From Clostridia bacterium (lineage in GTDB: Bacteria; Bacillota; Clostridia; Oscillospirales; Acutalibacteraceae): a stretch of 64,000 nt of DNA. Of this stretch, positions 25,203 through 33,295 are shown one piece after another. Below the pieces are notes generated by a model that was not told the origin of the DNA, did no database searches, and was given only the letters and a program-made list of their open reading frames with translations. The stretch spans positions 124,001 to 188,000 of the forward strand of contig JAFXCQ010000032.1 in the NCBI GenBank assembly GCA_017521425.1, read 5' to 3'. A program made the position numbers and the translations under genes. Each line of letters begins with the position of its first letter. Positions within the stretch are counted from its first letter, which is position 1.

Positions 25203-25988
25203 ATGAAAAAGTTTTTAAAAATTACTTCAATCGTACTCGTTATTGCTTTAGTAGCAGTTTTTGCTGCTTGTGGCGGTAAAGGTGACACAGACACAGATGA
25301 AAAAACAACTCTTGTTATGGCAACAAATGCAGCTTTCCCTCCATATGAGTATAAAGAGGGCGACAACTTTGCTGGTATCGACATTGAAATTGCACAGGCA
25401 ATTGCAGACAAACTTGGTATGACACTTGAAATCAAAGACGTTGAATTCGGTTCAATCGTTGGTGGTGTTCAGACTGGTAAATTCGATATGGGTATTGCTG
25501 GTATGACTGTTACTGATGAAAGATTAGAAAGCGTTAATTTCTCAACATCATACGCAACAGGTATTCAGGTTGTTATTGTTACTGAGGATTCAGCAATCAA
25601 ATCTCTTGATGACCTTAAAGGTGACGGTTCAATGAAATTTGGTGTTCAACAGGATACAACCGGTGATATTTATGCATCAGCTTCAGTAGAAGAAGACGGT
25701 TATGGTGAAGAAAATGTTATCCGTTACAAAACAGGTGCAGATGCTGTTCAGGCTCTTAAAACAGGTAAAGTTCAGGCAGTTATCATTGATAATGAACCTG
25801 CAAAATCATTCGTAGCAGCTAACGAAGGTCTTAAAATTCTTGATGGTACTTGGGTAGAAGAAAACTACGCAATTGCTATTGCGAAAGAAAACACAGAACT
25901 TCTTGAAGATGTTAACAATGCTCTTGCTGAATTAAAGTCAGAAGGCAAACTTGATAGCATTATTTCAAAATATATCCCTGCAGAATAA
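25203..25988 (+). CDS. Polar amino-acid ABC transporter substrate-binding lipoprotein
   Basis: The 261-residue lipoprotein has signal peptide and lipobox VFAAC (Cys about residue 23). It is a family 3 periplasmic-binding-type receptor: LVMATNAAFPPYEYKEGDNFAGIDIEIAQAIA, GKFDMGIAGMTVTDER and FGVQQDTTGD. The conserved ligand-binding Arg (DERLESVNFS) and GADAVQALKTGKVQAVIID follow. It delivers a polar amino acid (glutamine, arginine, histidine or cystine; not resolvable) to the permease and ATPase encoded next. A hairpin between this gene and the permease gene may keep receptor expression above that of the membrane parts. Confidence 0.92.
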   Translation: MKKFLKITSIVLVIALVAVFAACGGKGDTDTDEKTTLVMATNAAFPPYEYKEGDNFAGIDIEIAQAIADKLGMTLEIKDVEFGSIVGGVQTGKFDMGIAGMTVTDERLESVNFSTSYATGIQVVIVTEDSAIKSLDDLKGDGSMKFGVQQDTTGDIYASASVEEDGYGEENVIRYKTGADAVQALKTGKVQAVIIDNEPAKSFVAANEGLKILDGTWVEENYAIAIAKENTELLEDVNNALAELKSEGKLDSIISKYIPAE

Positions 25989-26008
25989 GTCATTTTAAAA
26001 CATTTTGG

Positions 26009-26040
26009 TACGAGGACGGTACTACCGTCCTCGTATTTTG
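26009..26040 (+). terminator. Intercistronic hairpin after the binding-protein gene
   Basis: A perfect 11-bp stem (TACGAGGACGG with CCGTCCTCGTA, loop TACTA) is followed by TTTTG. Such partial terminators are common between binding-protein and permease genes. Confidence 0.65.
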
Positions 26041-26062
26041 TGGTATATAAGGAGGGAAAGCT

Positions 26063-26827
26063 TTGGAATCTTTTAAAATGTTATTTCTTGAATTAAAAGA
26101 GTTATTTTTTGAATTAAAAGATGTATTTATCCTTTGTTTTATTGATGATAACCGTTGGGAATGGCTTGTAGAAGGCTTTGTTAATTCTATTTTAATAACA
26201 GTACTTGCTATTGTAATAGGTTTATTCTTTGGTATTGTGTTAGCGGCAATCCGTTCTTCTTATGATAAAAATGAAGAATCATTGAAACTTAGGGGCGGTG
26301 CAGGTTATATTCTTTTAAAAATACTTAATGGTGTTGCAAAAGTTTATATAACAGTAATACGTGGTATTCCTGTAGTTGTTCAACTTATGATATGGTACTT
26401 TGTAATTCTTGTTACTCAGGATAATGATATTGTAGTAGCGGTTGTCGCATTCGGATTTAACTCTGCGGCTTATGTAGCAGAAATATTCCGTGGCGGTATT
26501 ATGTCAATTGACAATGGTCAGTTTGAAGCGGGTAGAAGCTTAGGCTTTAACTATGTGCAGACTATGATATATATAGTTATTCCACAAACAATTAAAGCGA
26601 CACTCCCGACTCTTCTTAACGAGATTATTGCACTTCTTAAAGAAACTTCTGTTGCCGGTTATGTTGGTATTATGGATCTCACAAAAGCGGGTGACCTCAT
26701 CAGAGGTCGTACATTTGAGGCTTTTATGCCACTCATAGCAGTTGCTATAATTTATCTTATAACAGTTGTTGTTCTTACAAAGGTGTTCAGCATAATCGAA
26801 AGGAGGCTTCGTAAGAGTGAGCGATAA
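26063..26827 (+). CDS. Polar amino-acid ABC transporter permease
   Basis: The 254-residue membrane protein is of the HisM/GlnP type. After a 30-residue amphipathic N-terminus come about five helices; the first is near residues 40-65 ([20 protein letters not shown]). The family motif [37 protein letters not shown] contains the EAA loop that contacts the ATPase. It initiates at TTG 26063 with GGAGGG six bases upstream. Its 3' end overlaps the ATPase start by 11 bases, so the two are translationally coupled. Confidence 0.93.
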   Translation: MESFKMLFLELKELFFELKDVFILCFIDDNRWEWLVEGFVNSILITVLAIVIGLFFGIVLAAIRSSYDKNEESLKLRGGAGYILLKILNGVAKVYITVIRGIPVVVQLMIWYFVILVTQDNDIVVAVVAFGFNSAAYVAEIFRGGIMSIDNGQFEAGRSLGFNYVQTMIYIVIPQTIKATLPTLLNEIIALLKETSVAGYVGIMDLTKAGDLIRGRTFEAFMPLIAVAIIYLITVVVLTKVFSIIERRLRKSER

Positions 26828-27563
26828 TGCATTGATTAAAGTAACAAATCTTAAAAAACACTATAACGGTGGTAAGGTTAAGGCTCTTGACGGAGTCGAT
26901 TGTGAAATTGAAAAAGGTGAAGTTGTAGTTGTTATTGGTCCTTCTGGTAGCGGTAAATCTACGTTCTTGCGTTCTTTAAATCTTTTAGAAATTCCAACTG
27001 ATGGACAGATTGTATTTAACGGTGCAGATATTACAGCACCAAAAACAAATATAAATAAACATCGTCAGAAAATGGGTATGGTGTTCCAGCACTTTAATCT
27101 TTTCCCAAATATGACTATATTGGGCAATATGACTTGTGCCCCTGTAAAAATTCTTAAAAAATCAAAGAAAGAAGCAGAAGAAAAAGCACTTGAGCTTCTT
27201 GACAGAGTTGGTCTTAAAGACAGAGCTAATGCGTACCCGAGTCAACTTTCAGGTGGTCAGAAACAAAGGGTTGCTATTGTAAGAGCGCTTTGTATGGAAC
27301 CTGAAGTTATGCTTTTCGATGAACCTACATCTGCACTTGACCCCGAAATGGTTGGTGAAGTTCTTGAGGTTATGAAAAATCTTGCTTCACAAGGTATGAC
27401 AATGGTTGTTGTAACTCACGAAATGGGCTTTGCTAAAGAAGTTGGTTCAAGAGTTATTTTCTTTGATGAAGGTGTAATTCAGGAAGAAGGTACTCCTGAA
27501 GAAATATTCCAGAATCCAAAAAGCGAAAGACTTAAAAGTTTCTTGAGTAAGGTGCTCATTTAA
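26817..27563 (+). CDS. Polar amino-acid ABC transporter ATP-binding protein
   Basis: The 248-residue ATPase is of the GlnQ/HisP type. It has Walker [10 protein letters not shown] (about residues 40-48), Q-loop [13 protein letters not shown], signature LSGGQKQR, Walker [17 protein letters not shown] and switch His [12 protein letters not shown]. The start is GTG 26817, 10 bases after AGGAGG, inside the permease 3' end. A short hairpin terminator overlaps its stop codon, followed by repeat element copy B. Substrate specificity cannot be assigned. Confidence 0.94.
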   Translation: MSDNALIKVTNLKKHYNGGKVKALDGVDCEIEKGEVVVVIGPSGSGKSTFLRSLNLLEIPTDGQIVFNGADITAPKTNINKHRQKMGMVFQHFNLFPNMTILGNMTCAPVKILKKSKKEAEEKALELLDRVGLKDRANAYPSQLSGGQKQRVAIVRALCMEPEVMLFDEPTSALDPEMVGEVLEVMKNLASQGMTMVVVTHEMGFAKEVGSRVIFFDEGVIQEEGTPEEIFQNPKSERLKSFLSKVLI

Positions 27564-27581
27564 AAACGCGAAGCGTTTTTT
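27562..27581 (+). terminator. Terminator of the amino-acid ABC operon
   Basis: An 8-bp stem AAAAACGC with GCGTTTTT (loop GAA) and a T6 run begins inside the stop codon of the ATPase gene. Confidence 0.75.
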
Positions 27582-27584
27582 AAT

Positions 27585-27826
27585 GAATTAAGAATTAAAA
27601 ATTGAAAATTAAAAATTTCGGAAGGCTTCGCCTTGATTTATAATTAAATATGAATAAAAAAGACTACATTCTCTCATTTTAGTTAGCTTTAGCACTAACT
27701 AAAAATAATAGAATGTAGTTGTTTTTATAATATTAATTGCTAACGCAGTTCCGACAATTCCGAATTACGAATTAAAATAGCGTCGCAGACCCTTAATTTT
27801 CAATTCTCAATTTTCCATTTTCAATT
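27585..27826. repeat. Heptamer-bounded hairpin element, copy B
   Basis: The left border has heptamers GAATTAA/GAATTAA/AAATTGA/AAATTAA (from 27585). The right border has CTTAATT/TTCAATT/CTCAATT/TTCCATT/TTCAATT (27792-27826). Inside are the mini-hairpin AAGGCTTCGCCTT (27622-27634) and a long hairpin (27663-27686 with about 27692-27719, core ACTACATTCTCTCATTTTAG). A further heptamer-like run (27755-27775) and the conserved AATAGCGTCGCAGACCCT (27776-27793) follow. The last two short motifs are identical in copy D. It fills the convergent gap between the ATPase gene and the pilin gene. Confidence 0.78.
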
Positions 27827-27832
27827 AGCTTG

Positions 27833-28297
27833 CTATTCCGCCAATGGCATAACAGGAGTTCCTGTTGAATCGGTGTTAGCATGATCAGGACAATCGCAAA
27901 CACATTGGATTTTCGGAATACCACTTGGTTGCGGAATTACTGTAAATGTATAAGTACCACCTGACGGACAACAAGCAATATTAGGGTGAATATCTGTTTC
28001 GAGTAATACAATCTGGTCTTGTGAAAGTGGAGTGCCATATTCTATAACTTTTGGTTTTTTGCCATCGTCAGTAGCAATAGCGTAACTGAAGTCTGCATTA
28101 AAACTATTACGAACGCACCAGTTCTGTGCCTGAACAGCTAAATCTTTCTGTTGCAACTTGCACACTCTTTCATTGGCATTTTTTACCAGGGATGTAGAGG
28201 CGGGTATTGCAACAGCGGTTAAAATGCCAATAACAAAAACAATGATTAACAATTCAACCAACGAAAAGCCTTTGTTTGTTTTAACAAATTTTAACAT
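27833..28297 (-). CDS. Type IV pilin-like (pseudopilin) protein
   Basis: The 154-residue product begins with a short positively charged leader (MLKFVKTNKG). The prepilin cleavage/methylation motif GFSLVELLIIVFVIGILTAV follows, with the essential Glu at +5 of the mature protein. The C-terminal domain has four to six cysteines (WCVRN, ACCPSGG, CVCDCPD) that may form disulfides or bind metal. No prepilin peptidase, PilB, PilC or other pilins lie in the window, so its assembly machinery must be elsewhere. It has its own promoter with a long, structured leader (28298-28374). The stop codon lies 7 bases beyond repeat copy B. Confidence 0.85.
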   Translation of the reverse strand: MLKFVKTNKGFSLVELLIIVFVIGILTAVAIPASTSLVKNANERVCKLQQKDLAVQAQNWCVRNSFNADFSYAIATDDGKKPKVIEYGTPLSQDQIVLLETDIHPNIACCPSGGTYTFTVIPQPSGIPKIQCVCDCPDHANTDSTGTPVMPLAE

Positions 28298-28374
28298 ATT
28301 AAAGCCCCCTTTAATCCTCCTTAACGAGAGTGTTAAGAAACTAAAACGAAACTTTTCCGTAACTCTCTAATATC

Positions 28375-28403
28375 ATATTAGCATATTTATCAGTTTTTGT
28401 AAA
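28375..28403 (-). promoter_or_regulatory. Promoter of the pilin gene
   Basis: On the minus strand TTTACA and TAATAT have a 17-base spacer and TG at the extended -10 position. A transcript would have a leader of about 70 bases with a possible hairpin (GAGAGT...ACTCTC) before the AAGGAGG ribosome binding site. The rest of the 28298-28549 gap holds only the terminator below. Confidence 0.65.
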
Positions 28404-28498
28404 TAAAAAAATTGAGAGGCTGAAAAATTTTGTGTTATTTTTACAAGATAATATCAAACACATTGTAGTAAATGTACATAGATTGTTAAAGAAACATT

Positions 28499-28532
28499 AA
28501 AAGCCAACCCGTAATATTACGAATTGGCTTTT
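28499..28532 (-). terminator. Terminator of the beta-helix protein gene
   Basis: A stem AAAAGCCAA...TTGGCTTTT with an inner CGTAAT/ATTACG pair is followed on the minus strand by a T-rich run. It lies 18 bases past the stop codon. Confidence 0.8.
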
Positions 28533-28549
28533 CATTAAGTTGAAAGCGA

Positions 28550-30697
28550 TTATTCAAAAAGTGTATAAGTGCCAGCTTCAAAATCCCAATATTCAAAACC
28601 TGTATCTAATGCAGGGGAGTTTTTAGAGATTGTGAAATCTCTGTTTTCCACATCTTTAAATAATGGGTCAGCAAAAACTGCGTTGTTGTAGTAACCGCGG
28701 CGCTGCATTTTGTTTACAGAAACTCTGTCACCTATATTCATAGAATCACCGGAGAAAACTTTTTCACCGTTGGTGTAGTCCCAATAGAGATTGTTGTTGT
28801 CAATAAACCAGTCTTCTTCTACCGCTGTTTTATACATAAGAGCATTATCAGAAATTAAAATGTTGTTGTAAAGGAAAAGTGAATTGTGTTCTTCGTGACG
28901 TGTAATAAGCATCTGACCGCCATCACTTAATGCAAGAATGTTATTTTGAATTAGATTATCTTTACCATAGTGTTGATGTAAAGCATTTGAAGAGCAATCA
29001 TAAGCAAGATTATTCTTTACAGTAATGTAACTTGAACCTTCGTCGAGGTAAATGCCCCAACCACCATAACCTGTACTACCTTCATAGCAACCAACGTTAT
29101 GAATTATATTACCGGTTAATTCAGTATCCGGTTGAATACCTAAAGTGTAAATACCACCCATATCAGAGAGCCAACCGTTACCTATGTTGTAAATCAAGTT
29201 GTTTCGAATTTTAATATTATTAGTAGGGTTGTCAGTATAACCCCAGTTCCAACCGACAGAAACAGCAGTGTACCAACCGTCGTGAATTTCGTTGTGTGTA
29301 ATGTTACAGTCAGTAGCGTGGGTAAGTAATACACCGATAGAATTGTTGTAAATTCTTCCGTAATACCTTATATGACAGTCAGTAACTGTAATACCACTTG
29401 TTTGTGCAGGAATTGTGAAAGGTCCGTTTATAAAGATTGCGTTACCACCAATTTCATCAAATAAGCAACTTTTTACGGTTGAGTTTTTAGAACCTGTATC
29501 ATACTTGATAGCAGTATTTGAAATGTTTTTGAATTTACAGTTTGTGAAGTTTATTTCAGATGAGTTTGAGATGTTGATAGTACCAGGTGTTTCATACGCT
29601 GCCTGTGGATGAGTAGGGTTATATTCAATATTTTCATAAAGTGGATGAGTATTGTCTAAATTTGTATTCCACACACTACCAGAAACAAAATCCCAGTCAG
29701 TATTTATAAAATTGATACCGCTAAACTGGATTCCTGAAGCTCCATTTATGCTTATAAGCTTTTCTGTAACAGGGGCATAAAGTGTAAGATTATCTTTTGT
29801 TTCGTTTTCAAATGGAATGTAGTAAAGCTTGCCCTCGCTTCTGTCAAGATACCATTCACCGGCTCTGCTTACTGCTTCTTTAACATTTTCATAAACGAAG
29901 TTGTCACCCTCTACAATAGACATAGCGGCAGGCTTTTTTAACTCTATTCTGCCGTTAGTGACGTTTACAGAGTGTAAAGGCAAAATATCATCGCACCACT
30001 TGTGCATAATTCTTACGTTGACATCCTCAAGATTTTCAAAATTCTTTATTTGATTTTTCTTTGCATAAAATGCAGCGTGAAGTGCGAAAAATCCAGTGCT
30101 TTCATTGGGGGCAAACGCATCTTCTGAAAGAGAGTTTTCAACTGTGAAACAGCCTTTTTTAGGCCACTTGCTTATATCAAGTCTTTTTTCACCATTAAAT
30201 AATGAACGGAAATATAAATTTTCGGTGTCTATATCAGTAACAAAAACATCGAGATTGTTGAGTTTTCCGTCACTCCATTCGGTGAGCGCAACAGAACCTG
30301 AAAAATTAACTTCTTCATCAGGGTAAGAACGATAAACAACATTTTGGCAGTCATCAGCGTTAAAAATAAGTTCATTTTCTAAAGTGTATGTACCTTCACG
30401 GAACCATACAGTAATTGTGCCGCAGTCAGTATTTTTTAATTCTTTTAATTTTTCTTTTGCCGCTTCAGGTGTCTTTAACGGAGATGAAAGTGTACCGCTG
30501 TTTTCATCGTTGCCATCAGGTGAAACAACTAAATCGTATTCGCCCATATTAAAACTCCCTTCATCATAAACCACTTGTTCTTGTTTTGTGTCTTCAAAAT
30601 ATCCTTCCGGTGTAGGAATTACACTACCGGAATTAAGCAAAACAATAAGCGCACTTATAAGAGATATCAGATTTTTTATAATTGCAGTTATGGACAT
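28550..30697 (-). CDS. Secreted right-handed parallel beta-helix protein, possible glycoside hydrolase
   Basis: The 715-residue product has an N-terminal hydrophobic signal or anchor (residues 7-26). The DUF1565-like opening VVSPDGNDENSGTLSSPLKT follows, with FREGTYTLENELIF and YRSYPDEEVNFSG. The middle and C-terminal parts are parallel beta-helix repeats rich in Asn ladders (NISNSSEINFTNCKFKNISN, GITVTDCHIRYYGRIYNN). The order resembles family GH141-type enzymes (fucosidase/xylanase activities are known there), but catalytic residues cannot be placed with confidence. It may act on plant or host glycans outside the cell. It is monocistronic and divergent from the sugar isomerase-like gene. 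Confidence 0.78.
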   Translation of the reverse strand: MSITAIIKNLISLISALIVLLNSGSVIPTPEGYFEDTKQEQVVYDEGSFNMGEYDLVVSPDGNDENSGTLSSPLKTPEAAKEKLKELKNTDCGTITVWFREGTYTLENELIFNADDCQNVVYRSYPDEEVNFSGSVALTEWSDGKLNNLDVFVTDIDTENLYFRSLFNGEKRLDISKWPKKGCFTVENSLSEDAFAPNESTGFFALHAAFYAKKNQIKNFENLEDVNVRIMHKWCDDILPLHSVNVTNGRIELKKPAAMSIVEGDNFVYENVKEAVSRAGEWYLDRSEGKLYYIPFENETKDNLTLYAPVTEKLISINGASGIQFSGINFINTDWDFVSGSVWNTNLDNTHPLYENIEYNPTHPQAAYETPGTINISNSSEINFTNCKFKNISNTAIKYDTGSKNSTVKSCLFDEIGGNAIFINGPFTIPAQTSGITVTDCHIRYYGRIYNNSIGVLLTHATDCNITHNEIHDGWYTAVSVGWNWGYTDNPTNNIKIRNNLIYNIGNGWLSDMGGIYTLGIQPDTELTGNIIHNVGCYEGSTGYGGWGIYLDEGSSYITVKNNLAYDCSSNALHQHYGKDNLIQNNILALSDGGQMLITRHEEHNSLFLYNNILISDNALMYKTAVEEDWFIDNNNLYWDYTNGEKVFSGDSMNIGDRVSVNKMQRRGYYNNAVFADPLFKDVENRDFTISKNSPALDTGFEYWDFEAGTYTLFE

Positions 30698-30779
30698 TTA
30701 TAACACCCCTTTTAATTTATATTGTATATACTATTACAAAAGTGCGTAAAAATCAAGAAAATACAAATAAATTCTTTAC

Positions 30780-30807
30780 TTTACGTGAAAATGTGTTAAA
30801 ATATTAT
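30780..30807 (+). promoter_or_regulatory. Promoter candidate for the sugar isomerase-like gene
   Basis: TTTACG (30780-30785) and TATTAT (30802-30807) have a 16-base spacer, about 35 bases before the start codon. It is moderately convincing. Confidence 0.5.
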
Positions 30808-30841
30808 ATGTTATAACAAAACTTGAAAGGAGTTGCTTGTT

Positions 30842-31618
30842 ATGAGCGATATTAAATTAGGTGTTCAACTTTTTACTTTAAGAGATAAGTGTCAGAATGC
30901 TGAAGATTTTGAGGAAACTTTAAAATTTTTGCAAGGTATCGGTTGTAATGTAGTGCAGATTTCTGCAATAGGACCTATAGACCCGCAAAAAGTGGGCGAA
31001 CTTATAAAAAAATATAATATGGAAGTTTGTGTTACTCATAAACCTTATGAGCGTTTTAAAAATGATTTGGAAAATTTAGCCAAAGAGCATGATTTAATCA
31101 ATTGTAAAAATATGGGTATAGGTGCTATGCCATTTAATCTTCACGATTCTTACGAGGGTGTGTGGGGCTTTATAAACAAATGTAACGAAATCGGCGGTAA
31201 ATTGCACAGTATGGGCAAACAACTCTGTTACCACAATCACGCGTTTGAATTTGAATATTATGATGGTAAAAGAACATTTGAAAGACTTATTGAAGAAACT
31301 ACACCCGAAACACTTCACTTTATACCGGATACATACTGGATGCAGGTTGGCGGTGTAACACCTGCAGATTATCTGAAAAAGCTCAAAGGCAGAGTTGAGG
31401 TCTGCCATTTTAAAGATATGAGAGTAGTAAATAACGAGCAACGATTTGCAGAGTGTGGCACTGGTAACCTTGATCTTTCCGCTTGTTACAGAACTTGTCA
31501 GGAAATTGGTGTAAAATATATTGTAATAGAGCAGGATTTATGTTACGATATGGATGTATTTGAATCTGTAAAAATCGGTTTTGACGGTTTACAAAGAATT
31601 GCAAAGGAGAATGAATAA
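30842..31618 (+). CDS. Sugar phosphate isomerase/epimerase family TIM-barrel protein
   Basis: The 258-residue protein is of the xylose isomerase-like TIM-barrel family (AP_endonuc_2). Visible strands and metal-site segments are KLGVQLFTLRDKC, CVTHKPYERF, CYHNHAFEFEYYDG with the His ligands, IPDTYWMQVGG, EVCHFKDMRV and KYIVIEQDLC, the last with a metal-binding Glu. Substrates vary widely (inositol derivatives, keto-sugars), so no specific reaction is assigned. I chose ATG 30842, which has AAAGGAG ten bases upstream; the TTG at 30833 is too close to that site. It overlaps the next gene by one base. Confidence 0.85.
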   Translation: MSDIKLGVQLFTLRDKCQNAEDFEETLKFLQGIGCNVVQISAIGPIDPQKVGELIKKYNMEVCVTHKPYERFKNDLENLAKEHDLINCKNMGIGAMPFNLHDSYEGVWGFINKCNEIGGKLHSMGKQLCYHNHAFEFEYYDGKRTFERLIEETTPETLHFIPDTYWMQVGGVTPADYLKKLKGRVEVCHFKDMRVVNNEQRFAECGTGNLDLSACYRTCQEIGVKYIVIEQDLCYDMDVFESVKIGFDGLQRIAKENE

Positions 31619-31959
31619 TGACAAAACCTAAAATTGCTTTATTTGTACTTATTTTCGTTTTAGCTACAATGGTAGTTCCATTGGTTTTATTACTTGCATT
31701 TGTAGATGCTAACAATATAAGTGTTTATATTGTTGTTTATGGTATAATGTTCTTCGGTAGCATTGGTTTTATGATTGCTATGCTCTTTAAAACAAAAAGT
31801 GATATTCAGGAGCAGATTGAAGAATTAAAAGTTCAGAATGCCGCAATCGCCTTCAGACTTACAGAAATGAAAAAACAAGGTGGTATTGCACAAACTGCAT
31901 CTACTGCAAAACCAGAAGTTAAAGAAGAACCAAAAGAGAAGTTTGATGATTTTAATTAA
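31618..31959 (+). CDS. Small membrane protein with C-terminal coiled coil
   Basis: The 113-residue protein has two membrane helices (about residues 6-28 and 35-58). A predicted coiled coil (DIQEQIEELKVQNAAIAFRL) and a charged tail (KPEVKEEPKEKFDDFN) follow. I do not recognise a family. It is translationally coupled (TAATG) to the sugar isomerase-like gene, suggesting co-expression. Its stop codon abuts repeat element copy C. Confidence 0.7.
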   Translation: MTKPKIALFVLIFVLATMVVPLVLLLAFVDANNISVYIVVYGIMFFGSIGFMIAMLFKTKSDIQEQIEELKVQNAAIAFRLTEMKKQGGIAQTASTAKPEVKEEPKEKFDDFN

Positions 31960-32081
31960 TTCAGGGATCAGAAATAAAACATCCTATCATTTTTAGTTGA
32001 TTGTAACACCAACTTTTAATGATAGGATGTTTTTATATAGCGAAGCACTGATTTCTGGTTTCTTTTTTCTGGTCCCTTAAC
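31960..32081. repeat. Heptamer-bounded hairpin element, copy C
   Basis: The left border has heptamers TTCAGGG/ATCAGAA (31960-31973). The right border has TCTGGTT/TCTTTTT/TCTGGTC (32054-32074), inverted relative to the left. The central hairpin (31978-31999 with 32010-32031, core ACATCCTATCATTTTTAGTTG) is the same conserved arm as in copies A and D. GCGAAGC follows. It fills the convergent gap between the small membrane protein gene and the Fe-S oxidoreductase gene. Confidence 0.75.
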
Positions 32082-32111
32082 AATACAAATCAATTGATTT
32101 GTATTGTTAAG
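32076..32111 (-). terminator. Perfect 36-base palindrome at the end of the Fe-S oxidoreductase gene
   Basis: Two 18-base arms (CTTAACAATACAAATCAA and its complement) meet with no loop. The stop codon (32090-32092) is inside it, and the other arm encodes the last residues DLTIQIN. It is probably a terminator stem, but the T-run is weak. A protein-binding site is an alternative. Confidence 0.55.
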
Positions 32112-33295
32112 TCACTCATCGCATACGAAACACACGGGTGAATAATTCCGTGTTTTGTGTCTGCAAGTTTTCTGGAATCTACACCATTCGGAATGAATAC
32201 ATTACCTTTAGTAAGTCTTGCTCTGCAATAACCGCAAGAACCGACACGACAATGTGAAAGTGCAGGGATACCCGCTCTTTCAAGTGCTACTAAAATTGTT
32301 TCATCAGCAGGGCAGTTAATAGTTGCAATTACCTTGCCGTCTTTTTTTACTTTACATTCAAAAGATTTACCAATGCTTTCAACAGGAAAATCAGGAATGG
32401 TTTTTATATCCTTAACCTGTGAGCCAATGTTAAGTCTTACTGCTTTTCTTTCTAAATTCAATTCTGCAATCTGTGTAGAAATAAGCTTTAAAAGCTGTGA
32501 AGAACCATCAATGAAAATACTGTAATTTTCAGGTGGTGCGTAAGCTTCAATAAGTTGTTTTGTAATGAAACCGCGTTCATAATTTTCAACTTTTTCATCG
32601 CTGAATACAAAAATTACTTTGAAGTTTCTTGTTCTTTTTTGTATTTCTAAAAGCTCCTCCATAAAAATAGCCGAGCTTTTTTCACGGCAACTATAAAACA
32701 ATGTAAGGTTAACATCAAGACTTTTTTCTTCAATTGCCCTTGCCATAGATAAAAATGTGGGAATACCGTCATTATCGGTAATACCAATTAAAAACGGATA
32801 ATCTCTCAATGGTTGATAATAAAAATTACCGAGCGGAGCAGAGGCAACAATTTCTGTGCCTTTTTGCCAGGTGTTGAAAATATGATTTGTAGCAAATCCG
32901 TGAATTACTCTTTTAACCTTTATCATATAAAAATCTTTATCGCTTGAATCGTAAGGTGAAGAGCATATTGTAAAAGGTCTTGTAACAACAGAACTACCAA
33001 TGTTTAAAGTTATGCTTAAATATTGTCCAGGTCTGAAAAAAGCGAGTTTACCTGTACCGTGAGCGGTGTCTGGTACTAAAATATAGCATCGCTCATCAGC
33101 ACCTGACTCTATAACCTCTTTTACCCTTAAATATTGAACATCAGGGTGAAGAAAGTTTGCATTTGAGTTGACTACATAATTTTTCTTTGTTGGTGTAGAG
33201 AGCGCCTGATTTATAACAGATTTTCTGTGTTCAGGTATTCTTACAAAGTTAGAAAAATCCTTTAAAGTGGAGTTAACAGTTAATTTGTCTTTCAA
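32090..33295 (-). CDS. Ferredoxin-NAD(P)H reductase-like protein with C-terminal 2Fe-2S domain
   Basis: The 401-residue cytosolic flavoprotein has three parts. A flavin-binding barrel has FFRPGQYLSITLNIGSSVVTRPFTICSSP (RPFT-type flavin motif). An NAD(P)-binding half has FLIGITDNDGIPTFLSMAR and LTLFYSCREKSSAIF. A C-terminal plant-type ferredoxin domain has CRVGSCGYC (C-X4-C-X2-C) and a final HPC. It would pass electrons between NAD(P)H and a partner through FAD and the cluster. Its ATG overlaps the stop of the upstream FAD oxidoreductase gene by four bases, so that protein is the likely partner. The pathway is unknown. Confidence 0.88.
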   Translation of the reverse strand: MKDKLTVNSTLKDFSNFVRIPEHRKSVINQALSTPTKKNYVVNSNANFLHPDVQYLRVKEVIESGADERCYILVPDTAHGTGKLAFFRPGQYLSITLNIGSSVVTRPFTICSSPYDSSDKDFYMIKVKRVIHGFATNHIFNTWQKGTEIVASAPLGNFYYQPLRDYPFLIGITDNDGIPTFLSMARAIEEKSLDVNLTLFYSCREKSSAIFMEELLEIQKRTRNFKVIFVFSDEKVENYERGFITKQLIEAYAPPENYSIFIDGSSQLLKLISTQIAELNLERKAVRLNIGSQVKDIKTIPDFPVESIGKSFECKVKKDGKVIATINCPADETILVALERAGIPALSHCRVGSCGYCRARLTKGNVFIPNGVDSRKLADTKHGIIHPCVSYAMSDLTIQIN

